Below the pieces are notes generated by a model, which did no database searches, was not told where the DNA came from, and saw only the letters and a program-made list of their open reading frames with translations. A stretch of DNA of 64,000 nt from Torreya grandis (taxonomy: Eukaryota > Streptophyta > Pinopsida > Cupressales > Taxaceae), in assembly GCA_037957365.1 (NCBI GenBank), contig JARHVA010001472.1, positions 558,001 to 622,000 on the forward strand, in the 5' to 3' direction. Positions 1 to 12,999 of the stretch are shown piece after piece. The stretch's first letter is position 1, and every line of letters begins with the position of its first letter. The translations under genes and the position numbers were made by a program.

Positions 1-529
1 AAACTATTTTCATGTGAAGATGATCTCTCATGTCCAAACAAGTGACTTAAAACTGCTTCTTTGGAGTGATTTCTTGAAAAACTGAAGTGTTTAGACATTT
101 ATGATATACATGGAATTTATAAAAATCCTTCACACTTGTGGAAAAATCTATTTGTATGGATCATTAATTTTTTTTAGTTTTGTCATAGATGGAAGTTAAC
201 CAAAAACACCTTTCTCTTCAATTTCTCTTACATTAAAGTTCACAAATAAACCTTACACTTTACAAGCACATGTGAAATGTTTATAAAATGTGATTAAGGG
301 TAAGGATGACTTAAATAGAAACTTAATGACCTATGACACCTTTTGACCAAGCCTTATTACACAATGACATGACTAGACCATTGCAAGGCCGATATAAGAC
401 ATTACCTTAATATTGTCAAATAAACCTTAACTTATGCTAATAAGGTTTTAGAAAGACATTTTAAAGACCACATAAGGCATGACAAAGCTTTGAACAAGAC
501 TATAGGACATGACAAGAAAGTTTTTACCT
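1..529. other. AT-rich sequence, nothing recognised
   Basis: I see no reading frame of note, LTR terminus or RNA gene here. The sequence is AT-rich and CpG-poor like the rest of the window. Confidence 0.5.
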
Positions 530-575
530 CTAGTGGTTGACATTTTGACCTTGGGGGTCAAAATTGATCAACTAG
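530..575. repeat. Long imperfect inverted repeat (hairpin)
   Basis: The arms begin with a perfect inner stem, TTTTGACC (543-550) against GGTCAAAA (556-563), around a 5-base loop TTGGG. The pairing extends outward with mismatches from CTAGTGGTTGA (from 530) to GATCAACTAG (ending 575). It could be a transposon end remnant or a stem in a transcript; no flanking element was identified. Confidence 0.6.
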
Positions 576-689
576 AAGAGAAGAGGTGTATTTAATTTTT
601 GATTCATGTAGAGACTGTATGCATGAAACATTTTTAATTTCAAGAACATGAATGCTAACTTCATGCATATCTATTGTATCATACTTATT

Positions 690-1058
690 TTAGGAACTAA
701 TGAAATTTATCATTTTCAAAATTGTAGGTCTTTCATCATTGGAAAAATAAGAAATAGGAGAATTAGGCTCATCATATCCACATTTAAGAGGAGCAAAATA
801 ACACTCATAACCATATGAAAGCATGATATGATTGTCAACATATTCATTTAGACTTGTAGTTTCATCATTATTTTTTCCTTTAGCATAGTTATAAGAAAAG
901 GATGAGGATATATTAATTTTTGGAGATGCCATAAAATCATCATATCGAATGCATTGGTCATTGATAATATTAAAATAGTGATCTAAAAAATGGGGTTTCC
1001 TAGTGCTTTTTGTAAAAATAAACGTGGTGAGGAAGGCTAAAAATTTGGATGCAACCAC
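690..1058 (-). CDS. Unrecognised 122-codon open frame
   Basis: A minus-strand frame of 122 codons opens with MVASKFLAFL and has a hydrophilic, Ser/Asn/Tyr-rich body (for example SYGYECYFAPLKCGYDEPNS). It is long for sequence this AT-rich, where stop codons are frequent, so it may be the remains of a retroelement protein. I recognise no family, signal peptide or catalytic motif. It might equally be a chance frame. No intact neighbour gives it context. Confidence 0.2.
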   Translation of the reverse strand: MVASKFLAFLTTFIFTKSTRKPHFLDHYFNIINDQCIRYDDFMASPKINISSSFSYNYAKGKNNDETTSLNEYVDNHIMLSYGYECYFAPLKCGYDEPNSPISYFSNDERPTILKMINFISS

Positions 1059-2560
1059 ATAGAGGATAAGAAAAATTCCTAGGAAAAATAAAAGAAAATA
1101 TTATTTAAGCTATACCCATGCAACAATTTGGATCTAAAAAAAGAACAAGAGTAAAATTTTTTTTTAAGGAGAAGGTGAAACCCTAGATTGTAATCTATGC
1201 TTTAGTTCAAACAAGTCAGAGGATGAGTTCATAACAATGTTTAATCCTAAATTGAGATGGGTCAATATAGTATAGTGTTAAGAATATAGAAATGAATAAA
1301 TACAAGGGAGATAAACATATCTATATTAAGCCAATTAATTTACAAACTAAAATAAACAATGTTTTGAATTTATAAGACCAAGATATGCTAAAAATAGAAA
1401 GTAAAACTATTGATTCATAATGTAATAAATTAGAAACAAGATTACTTAGCTAGCTTACTATGTGCATATAGATCTAGGCTAAAATAGACTATAAGTGGAC
1501 TAGATTAGGATCTTGAATCAATCATAAAAATTCTATAATTTTACATTATGGTACCTCAAATACATGTGTTAGATCTAGATGGTTGTGATGATGATGGTGT
1601 TTGAGTTGGACACAATTATATTGTAAATAATATTGATTAGATTTAAGTGTGACCACATGGAGCCCTATGGGTTTTATGTTTCCTTTACTCTAGTGTGTTC
1701 AGATCTCACACACATGTTTTCACACTTTGTAAAATGATCAAACCCTAGATTCCTCACCCTTGAAATCATTGTGGTAAAAATGGGTTAGTGGGCACATGGT
1801 GTCGAGCTAACCCAAGGACCCCTCTATTAATGGGCACTACCTATATAGCCAATACTTTGAATAAGGCCTCAGACTTATGTAGTTATCCCTTATGTGTTAA
1901 TTTGTGTGTGTATCAAGATGAAATGTGTGATAACCAAGTACATAAAGTGGCCTAGCTTATAAGTTAGAAAATATGGCTCATGGAATTCTCTTTCAGTATA
2001 TTAAACCTGTATATGGGCTATCCCTATGATTGATATTGAAATAAGAAAGAATAGGGAAGCTTTTATCACTTGAATGCTTGATTGAAAGCTTTTGGTAAGT
2101 TGCCTTGTCAGTTGTTAGGTCTATGCTAGGTGTGAAATGAATTAAGATTGATCTTGTGGATATACCAATCCTTTTTGAAAATATCTCACATTAAATCACT
2201 TATACCAAAAATAGGGACATGTTACAATTACAAATTTAATGACTTTAAGGTACTAACACTTAGTTTGGCATAAGACACTAGCATCAACATAGGCATTCAA
2301 TTAGGATGAAAGTGTCTAGGAAGCTAGAAAATAAGTACAAGTCCAAAACTTGTAGATGATGATAATAATTAGGTTTACAACATTTTGAGAAACTTAGAAG
2401 CCTTGGTCATCGAAATAAAATATGGTTGAACTAAGAGATAAGCAATAGGTACATGATAAATCAAATGCGAGCCTTTGAACAATAAGAAGGTCTTAATAAC
2501 TAAAAAATACAACCATGATAAGTATTTGCCGAGTATATAAAACTAAGGTGTTATATAATT
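1059..2560. other. No gene recognised
   Basis: AT-rich sequence with no recognisable coding similarity or LTR terminus other than the one at 2577. It may contain the body of the LTR whose edge is at 2577, but I could not find the opposite LTR end. Confidence 0.4.
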
Positions 2561-2592
2561 CAAATTTAGTGTCTACATTTGCTCCCTTTAAT
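2561..2592 (-). mobile_element. LTR edge plus polypurine tract (candidate)
   Basis: TTTAGTGTCTACA ends at 2577 and is followed by TTTGCTCCCTTTAAT. On the minus strand this reads as a purine-rich tract (AAAGGGAGCAAA) directly before TGTAGACACTAAA, the same arrangement as at 19896 and 48046. Sequence 0.7-1.5 kb to the right resembles the non-coding tail found at the same distance from those two tracts, which supports the assignment. The LTR body itself does not resemble the other LTRs. Confidence 0.4.
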
Positions 2593-4830
2593 ATAGTAAT
2601 GAAATTTCTAGTTTAAAGGAAAATTAATGCGTACGTAGGTGTGTATAACACTCCTTATTTTTTAATGAGTCCAACTTGAGTGCTTTGTTAGTAACTGACT
2701 TGAAACAAAGAGCATGTTATAGTATATAATCAGTGCGTATAATTTACAATTGAAAGAAATTGAAATTATTGAAAGGAAAGAGAGCAAAGTTAGGATTGAA
2801 TTGAAGAGATGATTTATTGTGAAGCTTTGGAGCTAATATTAAGACAAATGTAAAACCTACAAGTGTAAATATACATAAATATTGGAGGGAAACTTTCCCC
2901 CAACCTTGGAAAAAAGATTAGTTGCCACTTGGTAGTTGAGATTAGCTCAACTGTGCAATCCAATAATACTTATAACCTAATGAGTGTGAGTGATCCAACT
3001 CAAATCACATTATAAATCTAGTGTAGGTAGATGATTTGATCAGTCTATAAACTTGTTAATATTGAATGATGTAATCATCTCAACCTTTCTAAAAGTGAAC
3101 CAACTACTATAGTAGATTGGCTCAATAACTATCCATAAAATTCCATCCTAGTGTATGCTAAAGTTTGTAGAAGTCTTTGAAATCTGAAAGCTGATTTGAT
3201 TTTTGTAATTTAAGGTGCTCTTTAGCATGGCATATGAAACTCATATATGTCTCAATTTGAAAACTGGGTATAACAATGGTTCCAATGTATCGAGTGCTTC
3301 CATAAATATGTATCTAAATCATATAACTATGTAATTTGGCCAATGTGAAAATTTTCAAGTGGGGAAGATATGTTCCCATGACATGCTCCCACTAAAATCT
3401 GAAATTAAAAACTAGTATAAGTGTGGAGAACATGTTTCCATAACATTCCCCCATTGTAATATAAAAATACTAAGTATTAAATAAGTGTGGAGGTCATGCC
3501 TTTTTTTACATGCCCCCACTTAAATATAAAATTACAAAAGTGTGAAAGCCATGCCTCTATGACATGCCCCCAATGATATTCCCCCCTTTTGAGGTGAGGA
3601 GAAGTATAAACTAGTAGTTACCTTACCATAAAAGGATAAGATAATTGTACAATCTATGTATGGATCATGTAGCATATAAATGTAACATGTCTAGGTAGAT
3701 ATAACAATGAGGTACATAGTATGTGATCACATCAAGTCGTAATATGCATAATGTAAATCATGGCAACATCTAGATAGTAATAGTACAAGCTCAACAAGAA
3801 ATCAAGCACACATAGAAGAGAACTTAAATTCAAATCAAATGAAAATAGTCCAAGGAAACCTTAGACAAGGGGCATATTCAAATGCCACACAATCAAAGGG
3901 ACATGACTTACTCAAATGTCCACAAGGCAAGTAATGGCATATTAAATTATCGATACAATAAGAAATGATATATTCATATGTCAATATAGGCAAATAAAGG
4001 CAGGGACACAAGCAATGGATCATATTCAAATGCTTGAAAAAGTAAGGCAAGACACTCAAGGAAGTGCATAAATGGAAAGCATAGAATATAAATAACTAGC
4101 ATAAACATATCATACTAATTATTAAATATATGTTTTAATAAAAAATATAGGGTATATAGCATATCAAGTACAGTGCAAAAGATATAAGCATGGCTAAATG
4201 CGTGTGTAAGTATATAAGCTCAAACATGATAGTGGAAAATGATCATAGAATGATATAACTTGGGTGTATCATGATGAAAGAAGTGGATGCCCCCAATGTC
4301 CAAATGACATGAGTAGAGGGAAGTCCCAACATATGAAAATGAATAGATCAAGTGCCTAGATATGCTTGTATCACACACAAAAAATGCATGAAACACATGT
4401 ATATAGAAATATATGATATGTTATCTACCAATGTGGAACTAATAACATAGATGCTAAGGAGATAATATAACATGTAAAAGCTAAAAATATTTTTAGATTT
4501 TTTTTATTTTTTTGGTATTTTTGGGAATATTTGGAAAGAAAAGACTATCTTATGATCTCATCTAAGGGTTGCTCATAGGTATCTCCCCACTAAGACCTTG
4601 GTGCAATAAAATGGTGATACTGCCAAGGAACATGTATAGGTGTAATATATGGCATTGTAGGATTTGTAATTATCTACGTATGTATAATAGGAATTTGTGG
4701 TCATGAGGAAACAATAGAAGGCATGGGTTTTGTGGAATCCATTGTTGAATGCTTTGTGGTTTCTTTGAAGTAGTGGTAATATAGACATGTTTAGGTGATC
4801 TGGATATTTGATATGGTGCATAGTAGAATT
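2593..4830 (-). mobile_element. Diverged 3' tail of a Gypsy-like element
   Basis: The stretch 3290-4050 weakly matches 20630-21700 and 48840-49800: the same order of words around ATCTAAATCA, GACATGCCCCCA and the CATG-rich tail follows. The distance from the polypurine tract is also the same. It has no credible reverse transcriptase or integrase; small frames at 3835-4059 and 4573-4821 have no recognisable content. I read it as a third, older copy of the non-coding 3' region of the minus-strand Gypsy-like family. Confidence 0.4.
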
Positions 4831-4965
4831 AGGAATTGTATCATGGTATCATGGTATTTTGGTAAGTTTGTAATTGGTATCTTTGCTTCACAATAATGTG
4901 TACTTTTAGTTCTTTATTCATTGTGTATACATTGCTTGCACTTATTTTGTGTAATTAATATTTGG

Positions 4966-6051
4966 ATATGATAAACAACATAGTAGTATAATATATTTTA
5001 ATTTAATGAAACATGTAATTTAGTGGTAATGAATTAATCACCATTTGTAATGAAATCTTATTAGAAATAACAAATCTCGACTGTACTGATCATGTGGTAA
5101 TATTAATAATATTAACATAAATAAAAATATAAAATATCCAAATGTTATAATTGAATAATCAAAGAAGAAAATATTTAAATTTAATTATATATATATAATA
5201 ATGTATAATACTAAAATTTTGAGGGAGTAATAAAATTTCCTTTCCAATTTACAAAATAAATAATTATAGAGATCCATCCTAAATTTCCTTAGTCATTGTC
5301 TTCAGCTTGAACATCCTTATCTTCCTCATATCGGGATTAATCCTCCTCATCCTCTTTTACAATGACAAATGGTCTTTAGACTTGTAAATATGTAATGATA
5401 AAATTTAATAAGTGTTTTAATATATAATTTACATAATTCATAACTAATTAAACATCACATCTTACCAATAAAAATTTATTGTCATGGGCCCCCTCCTTGA
5501 ATGCAAGTGTGTTTCATCCCATGGTTTGTAACGCCACACACACTTCATTTCATGTGGGCTTGGCATAACATGCTTCCTAAAAAAAAAATTATATATGATA
5601 AATGACATGGTAGTATAATATATTTCAATTTAATGAAACATGTAATTTAGTGGTAATGAATTAATCATCGTTTGCAATGAAATCCTATTGGAAATAAGAA
5701 ATATCGACTGTAGTGATCATGTGGTAATATTAGTAATATTAATATAAACAAAAAATTTAAAGTATCCAAATGTTATAATTGAATAATCAAATAAGAAAAG
5801 ATTTAAATTTAATTTTTTTATATAATAATGTATAATACTAAAATTCTGAGGGAGTAATAAAAGTTCCTTTTCAACTTACAAAAGAAATAATTATAGAGAT
5901 CCATCCTAAATTTCGTTAGTCATTGTCTTCAGCCTGATCATCCTTATCTTCATCATACAAAAATAATTATGTGCAAGTGTGTGGTTTGTAATGCCACACA
6001 CACTTCATTTCGTGTGGGCTTGGCATAACATGCTTCCTACAAAAATAATTA
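4966..6051. repeat. Direct tandem duplication, unit about 0.6 kb
   Basis: Unit 1 (about 4966-5586) and unit 2 (about 5590-6051) share long matching runs, for example AACATGTAATTTAGTGGTAA at both and the closing GGCTTGGCATAACATGCTTC at about 5560 and 6020. Unit 2 lacks about 150 bp corresponding to roughly 5330-5490. The unit contains a minus-strand acidic stretch (EEDKDVQAEDND then stop) that might be a C-terminal coding tail. No family was recognised. Confidence 0.75.
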
Positions 6052-6675
6052 TATGATAAAACTAGATGTATTCATAATTTATATAAAAGAATTATATAAA
6101 CAAAAAACATAACTATACAATAACTTATATAGAACTTACAAATTTGTTAGTGAGTTCATCTATGTTTCATCACCCCATGTGATGAGTAACCTATTACCCT
6201 TTTTGCACTCTTACTTTATAACCAGTTACTTGGTTACTTTTATTCCCTTTGTTAATTATAATATTTTTTAAATATTCAATTAAAAAGTAAAATTTTATAC
6301 ATCATTAATATTATTGACTAACCTGCAACGCTATTAGTGTCCTATACTAGACATTTATTGTACAAACCATTCCAAACATCTCTATCTATTTTAGGAGGTT
6401 GAAGATTTCTCCTCTCTACATCAATGTTTCCTTGGTATTGAACTTGCAAATTGTAGATATGAAAACTTATTAAAAGACTTTAACATTTAAGAAAAAAATA
6501 TTGTACTTATACAACATAATTACCTTCATATGCCACTTTATTATCCTAAACCATTTTGATTCATATTTTTCAATTAAGTACTCTTGTAGTGGGCACTCCC
6601 AAAGTCATCCTCAATTAGAAAAACCAACTTGTGCATTTCTCAAATGATATTTTATACAAATCTAGATGAAAATTA
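6052..6675. other. No gene recognised
   Basis: AT-rich spacer between the tandem duplication and the (TAA)n tract. No coding or LTR signal seen. Confidence 0.5.

Positions 6676-6760
<85 letters not shown>
6676..6760. repeat. (TAA)n microsatellite
   Basis: About 28 uninterrupted TAA/AAT units. It ends six bases before the first recognisable codon of the LINE endonuclease fragment. On the minus strand it creates an artefactual poly-leucine frame. Confidence 0.95.
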
Positions 6761-6765
6761 TAATG

Positions 6766-7663
6766 GTGTCCCTAAAGCGTGATATTTTGAAATTACAAGA
6801 GACATAATTGAATGTAGAAGATGCAAGTGCACTAATGAAAAAAATAGAATGTTTCAAAGGAGACTTTATAGCCTCAACTGGAGCATTTAGAGACCTGGTT
6901 GTAGTTTGTTCTCCATTTTCATTTTTGGTGGAATCTAGAGGTAGAAGCATGGATTGGAAACTTTGTAATGTGTTGGATCTATCATTTAACATTGTGTTTT
7001 TTTCTCTATAAAGTGTATGGGTCAAATTATCCTATCCTCAATAGACAATGTTGGGAAGAGATGTCTCTTCAACTTGCAAAGTTTTAGGGGGAATTTATCT
7101 TAGGATGGATTTTGATGAAATTATGTCTAATACTAATAAGAGGGGTGGAATTCTCCATCACTCCCAATCACAATTGGACTTGTCCAATTGTGTCTCTACT
7201 AATAATATCCTAGATGTGGTCTTAAAAAACACTCTGGTCTTAGACAAATAGAAGATTAGGTTTTGGTGATATTGCACATTTATTAGATAGATTATAGATA
7301 GATTCTTGATCTCTTCTCTTTGGATGAACAATGATTGGATAGGGGAAATCAAAATTCTATCAATTTTTAGGTCTTACCATGCTCCAATGGAATGGATGAT
7401 CAAATCGGATGGGGATCCTACCAAGTGCCCTTTCAAATTTGAAGTAATCTGGTTGAGATATTCTTCATTTTTTGAGTGTATGAAATATTGGTGGATTCAT
7501 GACCCAAGAATAATCAGGTCTCAGATGTTTGTAATCGCTAAGAAATTGAATTACATCAAATCTTGCCTCAGAAAATGGATTCATGAACATTTCAAGAATA
7601 TTTTATAGGATACCACAAGGTTGGAGGCAGAATTGGAAATATTGGATGAAGTGGTGTGGCCAC
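6766..7663 (+). pseudogene. LINE ORF2 endonuclease fragment
   Basis: Translation over the plus frames, with frameshifts and stops, follows the apurinic/apyrimidinic-like endonuclease domain of plant L1-type LINEs, which nicks target DNA to prime reverse transcription. Visible landmarks in order: ILKLQET near 6793 (metal-binding Glu retained), FIASTGA near 6870, VYGSNYP near 7013, a DFDEI segment near 7110 where DFN is usual, NRRLGFGDIAHLLDR near 7245, SYHAPM near 7373 where SDH is usual, and CPFKFEVIWLR followed by an AKKLNYIK helix region. The Asp-to-Tyr change in the SDH motif and several stops mean it is inactive. Both the 5' end and the whole reverse transcriptase are missing. Confidence 0.85.
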
Positions 7664-9510
7664 TTAAATTTCATTATATAGTGTCAAAATTAACTTTGAC
7701 ATGATAACCCTTTTCATTCCACAAATCGAGTTCAAATTAACATCACTTCCCTCCAAAATCCAAATAATTAATTAATTATAATCATGCAAATATTTTTCCT
7801 CAAATACAAATTTATTAAATCCATATTTTCCACCTCAACTAGATGTCCTCCATATTTGTCTCAACCATGTGTTGAATCATCCAACCACCTTCCTCAACTT
7901 ACTCAACCACCTTGTCAGTCACCTTAGAAAATTTCAAATTTCAAGGTGACTCAACCAACTAACTTGACTCAATCTTGCTGACTCACTCAACCAACTCCTT
8001 TTTATTCTCAAACAAAATAATTGGTCATCATTCTCATGGATGAGGACTAATTCCTAACCATTGATTATTTTAACAATTCAACAAATTCAAATAATTATCA
8101 ACCATCCATCTCATCTCCCATAACCCTATTTTCAATCATCCACATTTATGATATCAAAGTGATATTGAATTTTCAAGTGAATCCAAGCCATCAAAAATCC
8201 TCTTGCACATAAAAATGATACCCAATTACATTTGCCTTGAAGAAGAGTTGAGCACCCACATCCATTGTATTTAAGAGTAAATCATGTTCAATCAAAATGG
8301 AGAAAGCTTATTTCACTTCAATTTTGTAAGTGTGTGTGTTTATTTTGATTTTGTTCATTCGATAATCTATCATTGAAGTCTAAGTTCTAGTTTAGATTTG
8401 ATTTCCCAGCTTGCATTCAAGAATTAGAGCTTATACATTCTGGAACAACTAATGGGCCCTTGTCCCTCATATTTTACCTCATAGGTATATTTAGGAAGTC
8501 ATTTTAGTTATTTTTATTGATATTTTTATGCATATACATTTAATGCTTGTCTTGGAGTTTGATGTTTACTATTTCAAGTTATTATTTTGAGTTTTTTAGA
8601 TTAATATCTATGAACCTGTAGAAAAATAGATTTTTTCTATAGAAAAATGAATTCATCCTATAAAATACTAAATGTATTGTATAATAATGAACTCATCCTA
8701 CAAAACAATGAGTTTGTTGTAGAAAACATCAAATTCATTTCTGAGCCATTTTTATTTACTTTTTTACAATTATTTATTTTTCTAATAGTTTTGTGTGCTT
8801 TTGGATTGTTTAATCCCCTTATGTTAAACAAGTGGGCTAGGCTAAGAGCTCTCGACATCAAGGACCTAGGAAAATTCACCTAAAAAGCACAAACTTGGGC
8901 TAATAAGTGAAGTATATAGATCATCCCATGAAGGCTATCTGCATGAAAATTAAAAGGATTATATATTCTCATAACATGTTCCTCATTCCTCAAGACCCTT
9001 TCTAAATTCATCAATCTACTATGAAGATTAGGTAATTGTGTGAAAAAATAGGTGGTACTATAATGTAAAAAGATGGTGATAGATTGATACCTATTAACCT
9101 AATCTACCAGATTACCATACCTTAATGTACCTTAGCTCTATCATGAGGCCAACCATGAATTTGAGCTTTAGCTGGAGTAAGAGATGTGCCAAACAAAAAT
9201 CACATATTTTGGTGTGATCTAAATTTTAAAATTGTATTTTCATTTTAATTTTATTTAGTTTCTAATTCTTTTGGTTTTTTCTATTCCTCATCCATATGGA
9301 TCTAGAAATACCAAACATGAGTGATATAAATAGCTAACACAAGAGAGTTTACACTTGACCACTAGAAAAGAGAACCTAAATATCATAGCACCTAAGTACT
9401 CTTATACTTACCCCACATAGAAGTGTGCAATATAAAAACCAACTTACATGTGCCTCAAGTGAAATAAAAAAGGATAAATAGGTATTGTGAAAGATCAATC
9501 CATGTGAGAA
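7664..9510. other. No gene; short repeated motif at 8590-8740
   Basis: Mostly unstructured AT-rich sequence. At 8590-8740 variants of a roughly 30-bp phrase (ATGAATTCATCCTATAAAA, ATGAACTCATCCTACAAAA, GTAGAAAA) recur several times. A plus frame at 8647-8883 lies over this and has no recognisable content. Confidence 0.45.
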
Positions 9511-9515
9511 GTGTT

Positions 9516-10936
9516 TGTTAGGGTGTGTGGCCACTATTCATAGGTCACTATTTATAGGCATTATTTATAGTCATTATTTATGGTGATGTGTCATGTTCAG
9601 ATGGAATCTTGGTGATGTGGCATGCAAGTGATGTGGCAAGAAGGTGATGTGGTAGGATGGCCCATGATGGGTCCTAGGATGTGATCAAGATGGTGTGATG
9701 GGGAGTGGGGCATAACACTCTACTAAGGAACATGGATTTGTCCTTAGTAGTCACATGTGGTTTGTCATGTTGTGAAAAATATAAGTGGTCATGTATGGGT
9801 TGAATTTATAAAAGGACCCATGATTTACATGTGTCGAGAAAGTCAAAAGGTGATTAAAACACCTTTTGGACTCTTGTTTTCACATGTAAAGATGAAATCA
9901 AGAATGCACTATTGTAGATTGACCTCACATCTGTGAGTGGGGAAAACTCTTGGAGTCAAATGGGTGACTTGGATCTTGTCTAAAGTGGAGCATCCACTTT
10001 GTTGACCCTTGGAGATGAAGACAAGAAGACTATTGAGTGTTTGGACTCACTTGTGGAAGTGGGGTGCATGTTTTGGAGCCACATGAAGGTAGCCTTGGAT
10101 CTTTTCTAGTGGAGGGTCATTTTTGATGAATTTTGGCACATGGGGATAAGCACCACTAAGATCACATGACACCCACTCAAATGTGGTGAATTTTTGGGGC
10201 CACTATGTGCATTCTCTCTCCCCTCTCTCTTACATGTTGTAAATTCTATAAGAACATGGGTTTCCTTTGTATTTTATAATCCATTTGGTAATTCTTAGAT
10301 GGATTCCCTTTGAGGATCCATGTAAGCCTTGGGTTTGCATGATATAATGTTAGAGATTGAAATTATTGTATGCTTAGCTCACCTAGATGCTTGGGTTTTA
10401 AGCATCAATCATGCTTAGTTGGTTAGAGCCTATAAGGCTTAGATGAGAGCATGGCTCAACTAGTTTGTTGAAGCATGGAGATCCTTGAGGTTATAGGTTA
10501 GAGATTAAAAGGCTATGTTAACTTGGCTCACCTAGTTAGATCTTGGAGGCTTGTTAACTCAGCTCATGGAGATGGAGGTTGATATTTTGGATCTCACCTT
10601 GGATGTTATGGTTGTTATCATCATGATGGAGATGCATGTTGCATATTGGAGGTTGGAGCCTATAAGGCTTGGTTGTAAGTTTGGTTCATTTGAGTACTTA
10701 GATGTTAGCATTGAAATGAGTTACTCAAAGGAGGTATTATTTTAGAGAGATTTATTGATGAATATGAAGTCTAGATATTGCCTTTGCCCCATGGGCTTTA
10801 CCTTGTTAGTTTAATAGGGTTTCCATGTATATCTTGTGTAATGTATTCTCTCATGTGTGTTATATTTTTTGTATCTTGTTTTTATTTCTGCATTATTTCT
10901 TTCACATGTATTAGGATTAGGTTTTTTATCCTAAAA
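9516..10936 (+). mobile_element. Solo LTR, Copia-like, 1,421 bp
   Basis: It begins TGTTAGGG and ends CCTAAAA (usual CCTAACA with one change). It is flanked by GTGTT (9511-9515) and ATGTT (10937-10941), a 5-bp target-site duplication with one mismatch. Near the left end lie four copies of (G/A)GTGATGTGKCA between 9581 and 9655 and three of a TTTATAG phrase. A CT-rich run followed by CTATAAG near 10247 could be the TATA box in the plus orientation. There is no internal region or second LTR, so it is the product of LTR-LTR recombination. Confidence 0.7.
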
Positions 10937-10941
10937 ATGTT

Positions 10942-12990
10942 ATACAATGATGAATAAAATTACAACCAACTATAAGAAGGGAGAATGTTTCTTAGAAAGT
11001 GAGTAGGCTATGCGATGAAAGGTGATAGTCATGTCACTAAAGAATTTGTACTAAGCTACATAGGATCTAGCATGCATTGATAAGAGAATTCATCCCAAAA
11101 GAGGGGAAGATAAAGTGAAGTGAAAAATCATAAGGAGATTAAGGCAAACTAAGAAATGGTAAAAATGTGATAAAAAGAACCTAAAGGTGATACTTAAGGT
11201 CCACAAGGGAAACAAAGGATGACTATAATTTGATTCTAAAATGATGAAAGGAATAATTACATGCTAAAAATTAAAGTGTTGAAAATGTAAAATAACATGA
11301 TATAAGCAAGATATACTACAGGAATCACATATGTTTATAATATTAATAAATTGAAATCCACTTATATTAAAAAGTGAAAAATATGATATGACTCAATTAA
11401 TTTCTCATAAATGTCATAAAATATCTCTACATACATCATTTATAACATTTGATAGATCTTATCTTAGCTGATATCAGGGTCTAATCATAGTCTCTTCTAC
11501 TCTCTCTGAGATTCATGATAGGATTACCTTGCATAAGGGCTCTATGGAAAACATAGGCATGCTAGAAGGACAAGGTCATGTGGTGTCATAGTGATAAAAC
11601 ACAATGTGAGGAACTTATGGAATTGTATCACATGTATCCTCTAATATACTATATGGATCTAGTTTTAGGGGAGGTTGTTCCTCTACCTAAATGCTCTATG
11701 TGAGCATTTCTATGAAATTTATGGTGTGAGCCTCAAAAAATATCAAAAATTTTGTTGGAGAGATCTACACCTATTTGTATGATGTGAAGCACATTAGTGC
11801 AAAATAAAATATGCATCCCCATGTTTGGGGATATAATCTAGTTTAATATTTGGTGATGGTATGTTTGAGATGTTGCTTTAGAATAAATTTCATTGAAGTA
11901 CTACTAGAGAGATTGAAATTGAGTCAAAGAGTGTGTGTTCACCCCATAAAAGTAACAAATACACCTAGTAGTAGTAGACCAATGTAGTTTATTATCTGTG
12001 ATGGGATTTGGCCTTGTAGATTTTGTTGTGCTATAAATATCTAGTATGCTTGATAGTCTTTGGTTGAGTGATTTGATACCTTGTGAAACTCAAAATATGA
12101 TTCATCTTCTTAGGTGGGTGGGTGTGGTACTATTTTTGACCTGGGTGGAGTATCATACAGGGGTATGTCTATAACCTCATTAAATAAATCATCAAAATCA
12201 TAACATAGAATGGTAGACTCATGAATATTGTTTTAATTGAGAAATCTCTTTTATGTTTTGCATTGGTGCTGAGAGTGACCATAAAATCTATGGAAAGAAC
12301 AAAAAGGCATTTCTAATTCTTTGGGAGTCAACCTCAATGTAGGTTGAATCAGTGTGGCCAACTTATATAGAGGAAACAAGCTAGAAGGATCTAAAAAACT
12401 TGGAAAACTAGTATGATTCAATCATGGATCTATTGTAAAGCATGCTTTGAAGAGGCTCATAATAAATGAGAACCATATGTATGGAATAAGGTATAATTTA
12501 CTCCATATCAAACCCATGAACAAAATCAAAGAAGAAATAATGTCAGGTAAATCAGAAGGAGGGTAAACAATTTCAATTAAATTAATGTTGTAAGAAGATG
12601 TAGTTTAATTCGTAGTAGTGTTGAAGAAAAGAATGATTATGGAGGAATTCTTCATCCTTAGCTTGGGCATAGATAGATAAATATGGGTCATCAGCATACA
12701 ATTATCATCATAGTCTCATGTGGAAATATTTATATTAAGGGTTTCAACCACTATATCACTAGAAGAGGAGTGGGAACCTGGATTCTTAAGGATAGCCACC
12801 GAACCAGGAAGCTTATGAGTTAGTTTACTGAAAGAATGAAATCTCAAGGAAGGATACAACTGAGTGATGACATTATATGGGAGGTCCAATGATATCATTA
12901 GGCTCATCATCATTATAATCAAAGAAGTTAGGTGGGATATTACCCATAAGTTTTGGGTGATCAATGTAATGTTGGTTATAATTGATAGGA
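10942..12990. other. No gene recognised
   Basis: Probably interior of the minus-strand Gypsy-like element whose gag lies at 14.9-15.4 kb, but no domain can be shown. A minus frame at 12716-13030 is open for 104 codons with no recognisable motif. Confidence 0.35.
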
Positions 12991-12999
12991 TAATTAAAA

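Noticed and set aside
616..2577. Possible LTR partner of 17509-19896 (TGTATGCATG at 616 and GTGTCTACA at 2577)
   Set aside because: Only the terminal bases agree; the bodies do not align.
6615..7025. 136-codon minus frame with a long poly-leucine run
   Set aside because: The leucines are the (TAA)n microsatellite read in reverse, and the rest is antisense to the LINE endonuclease.
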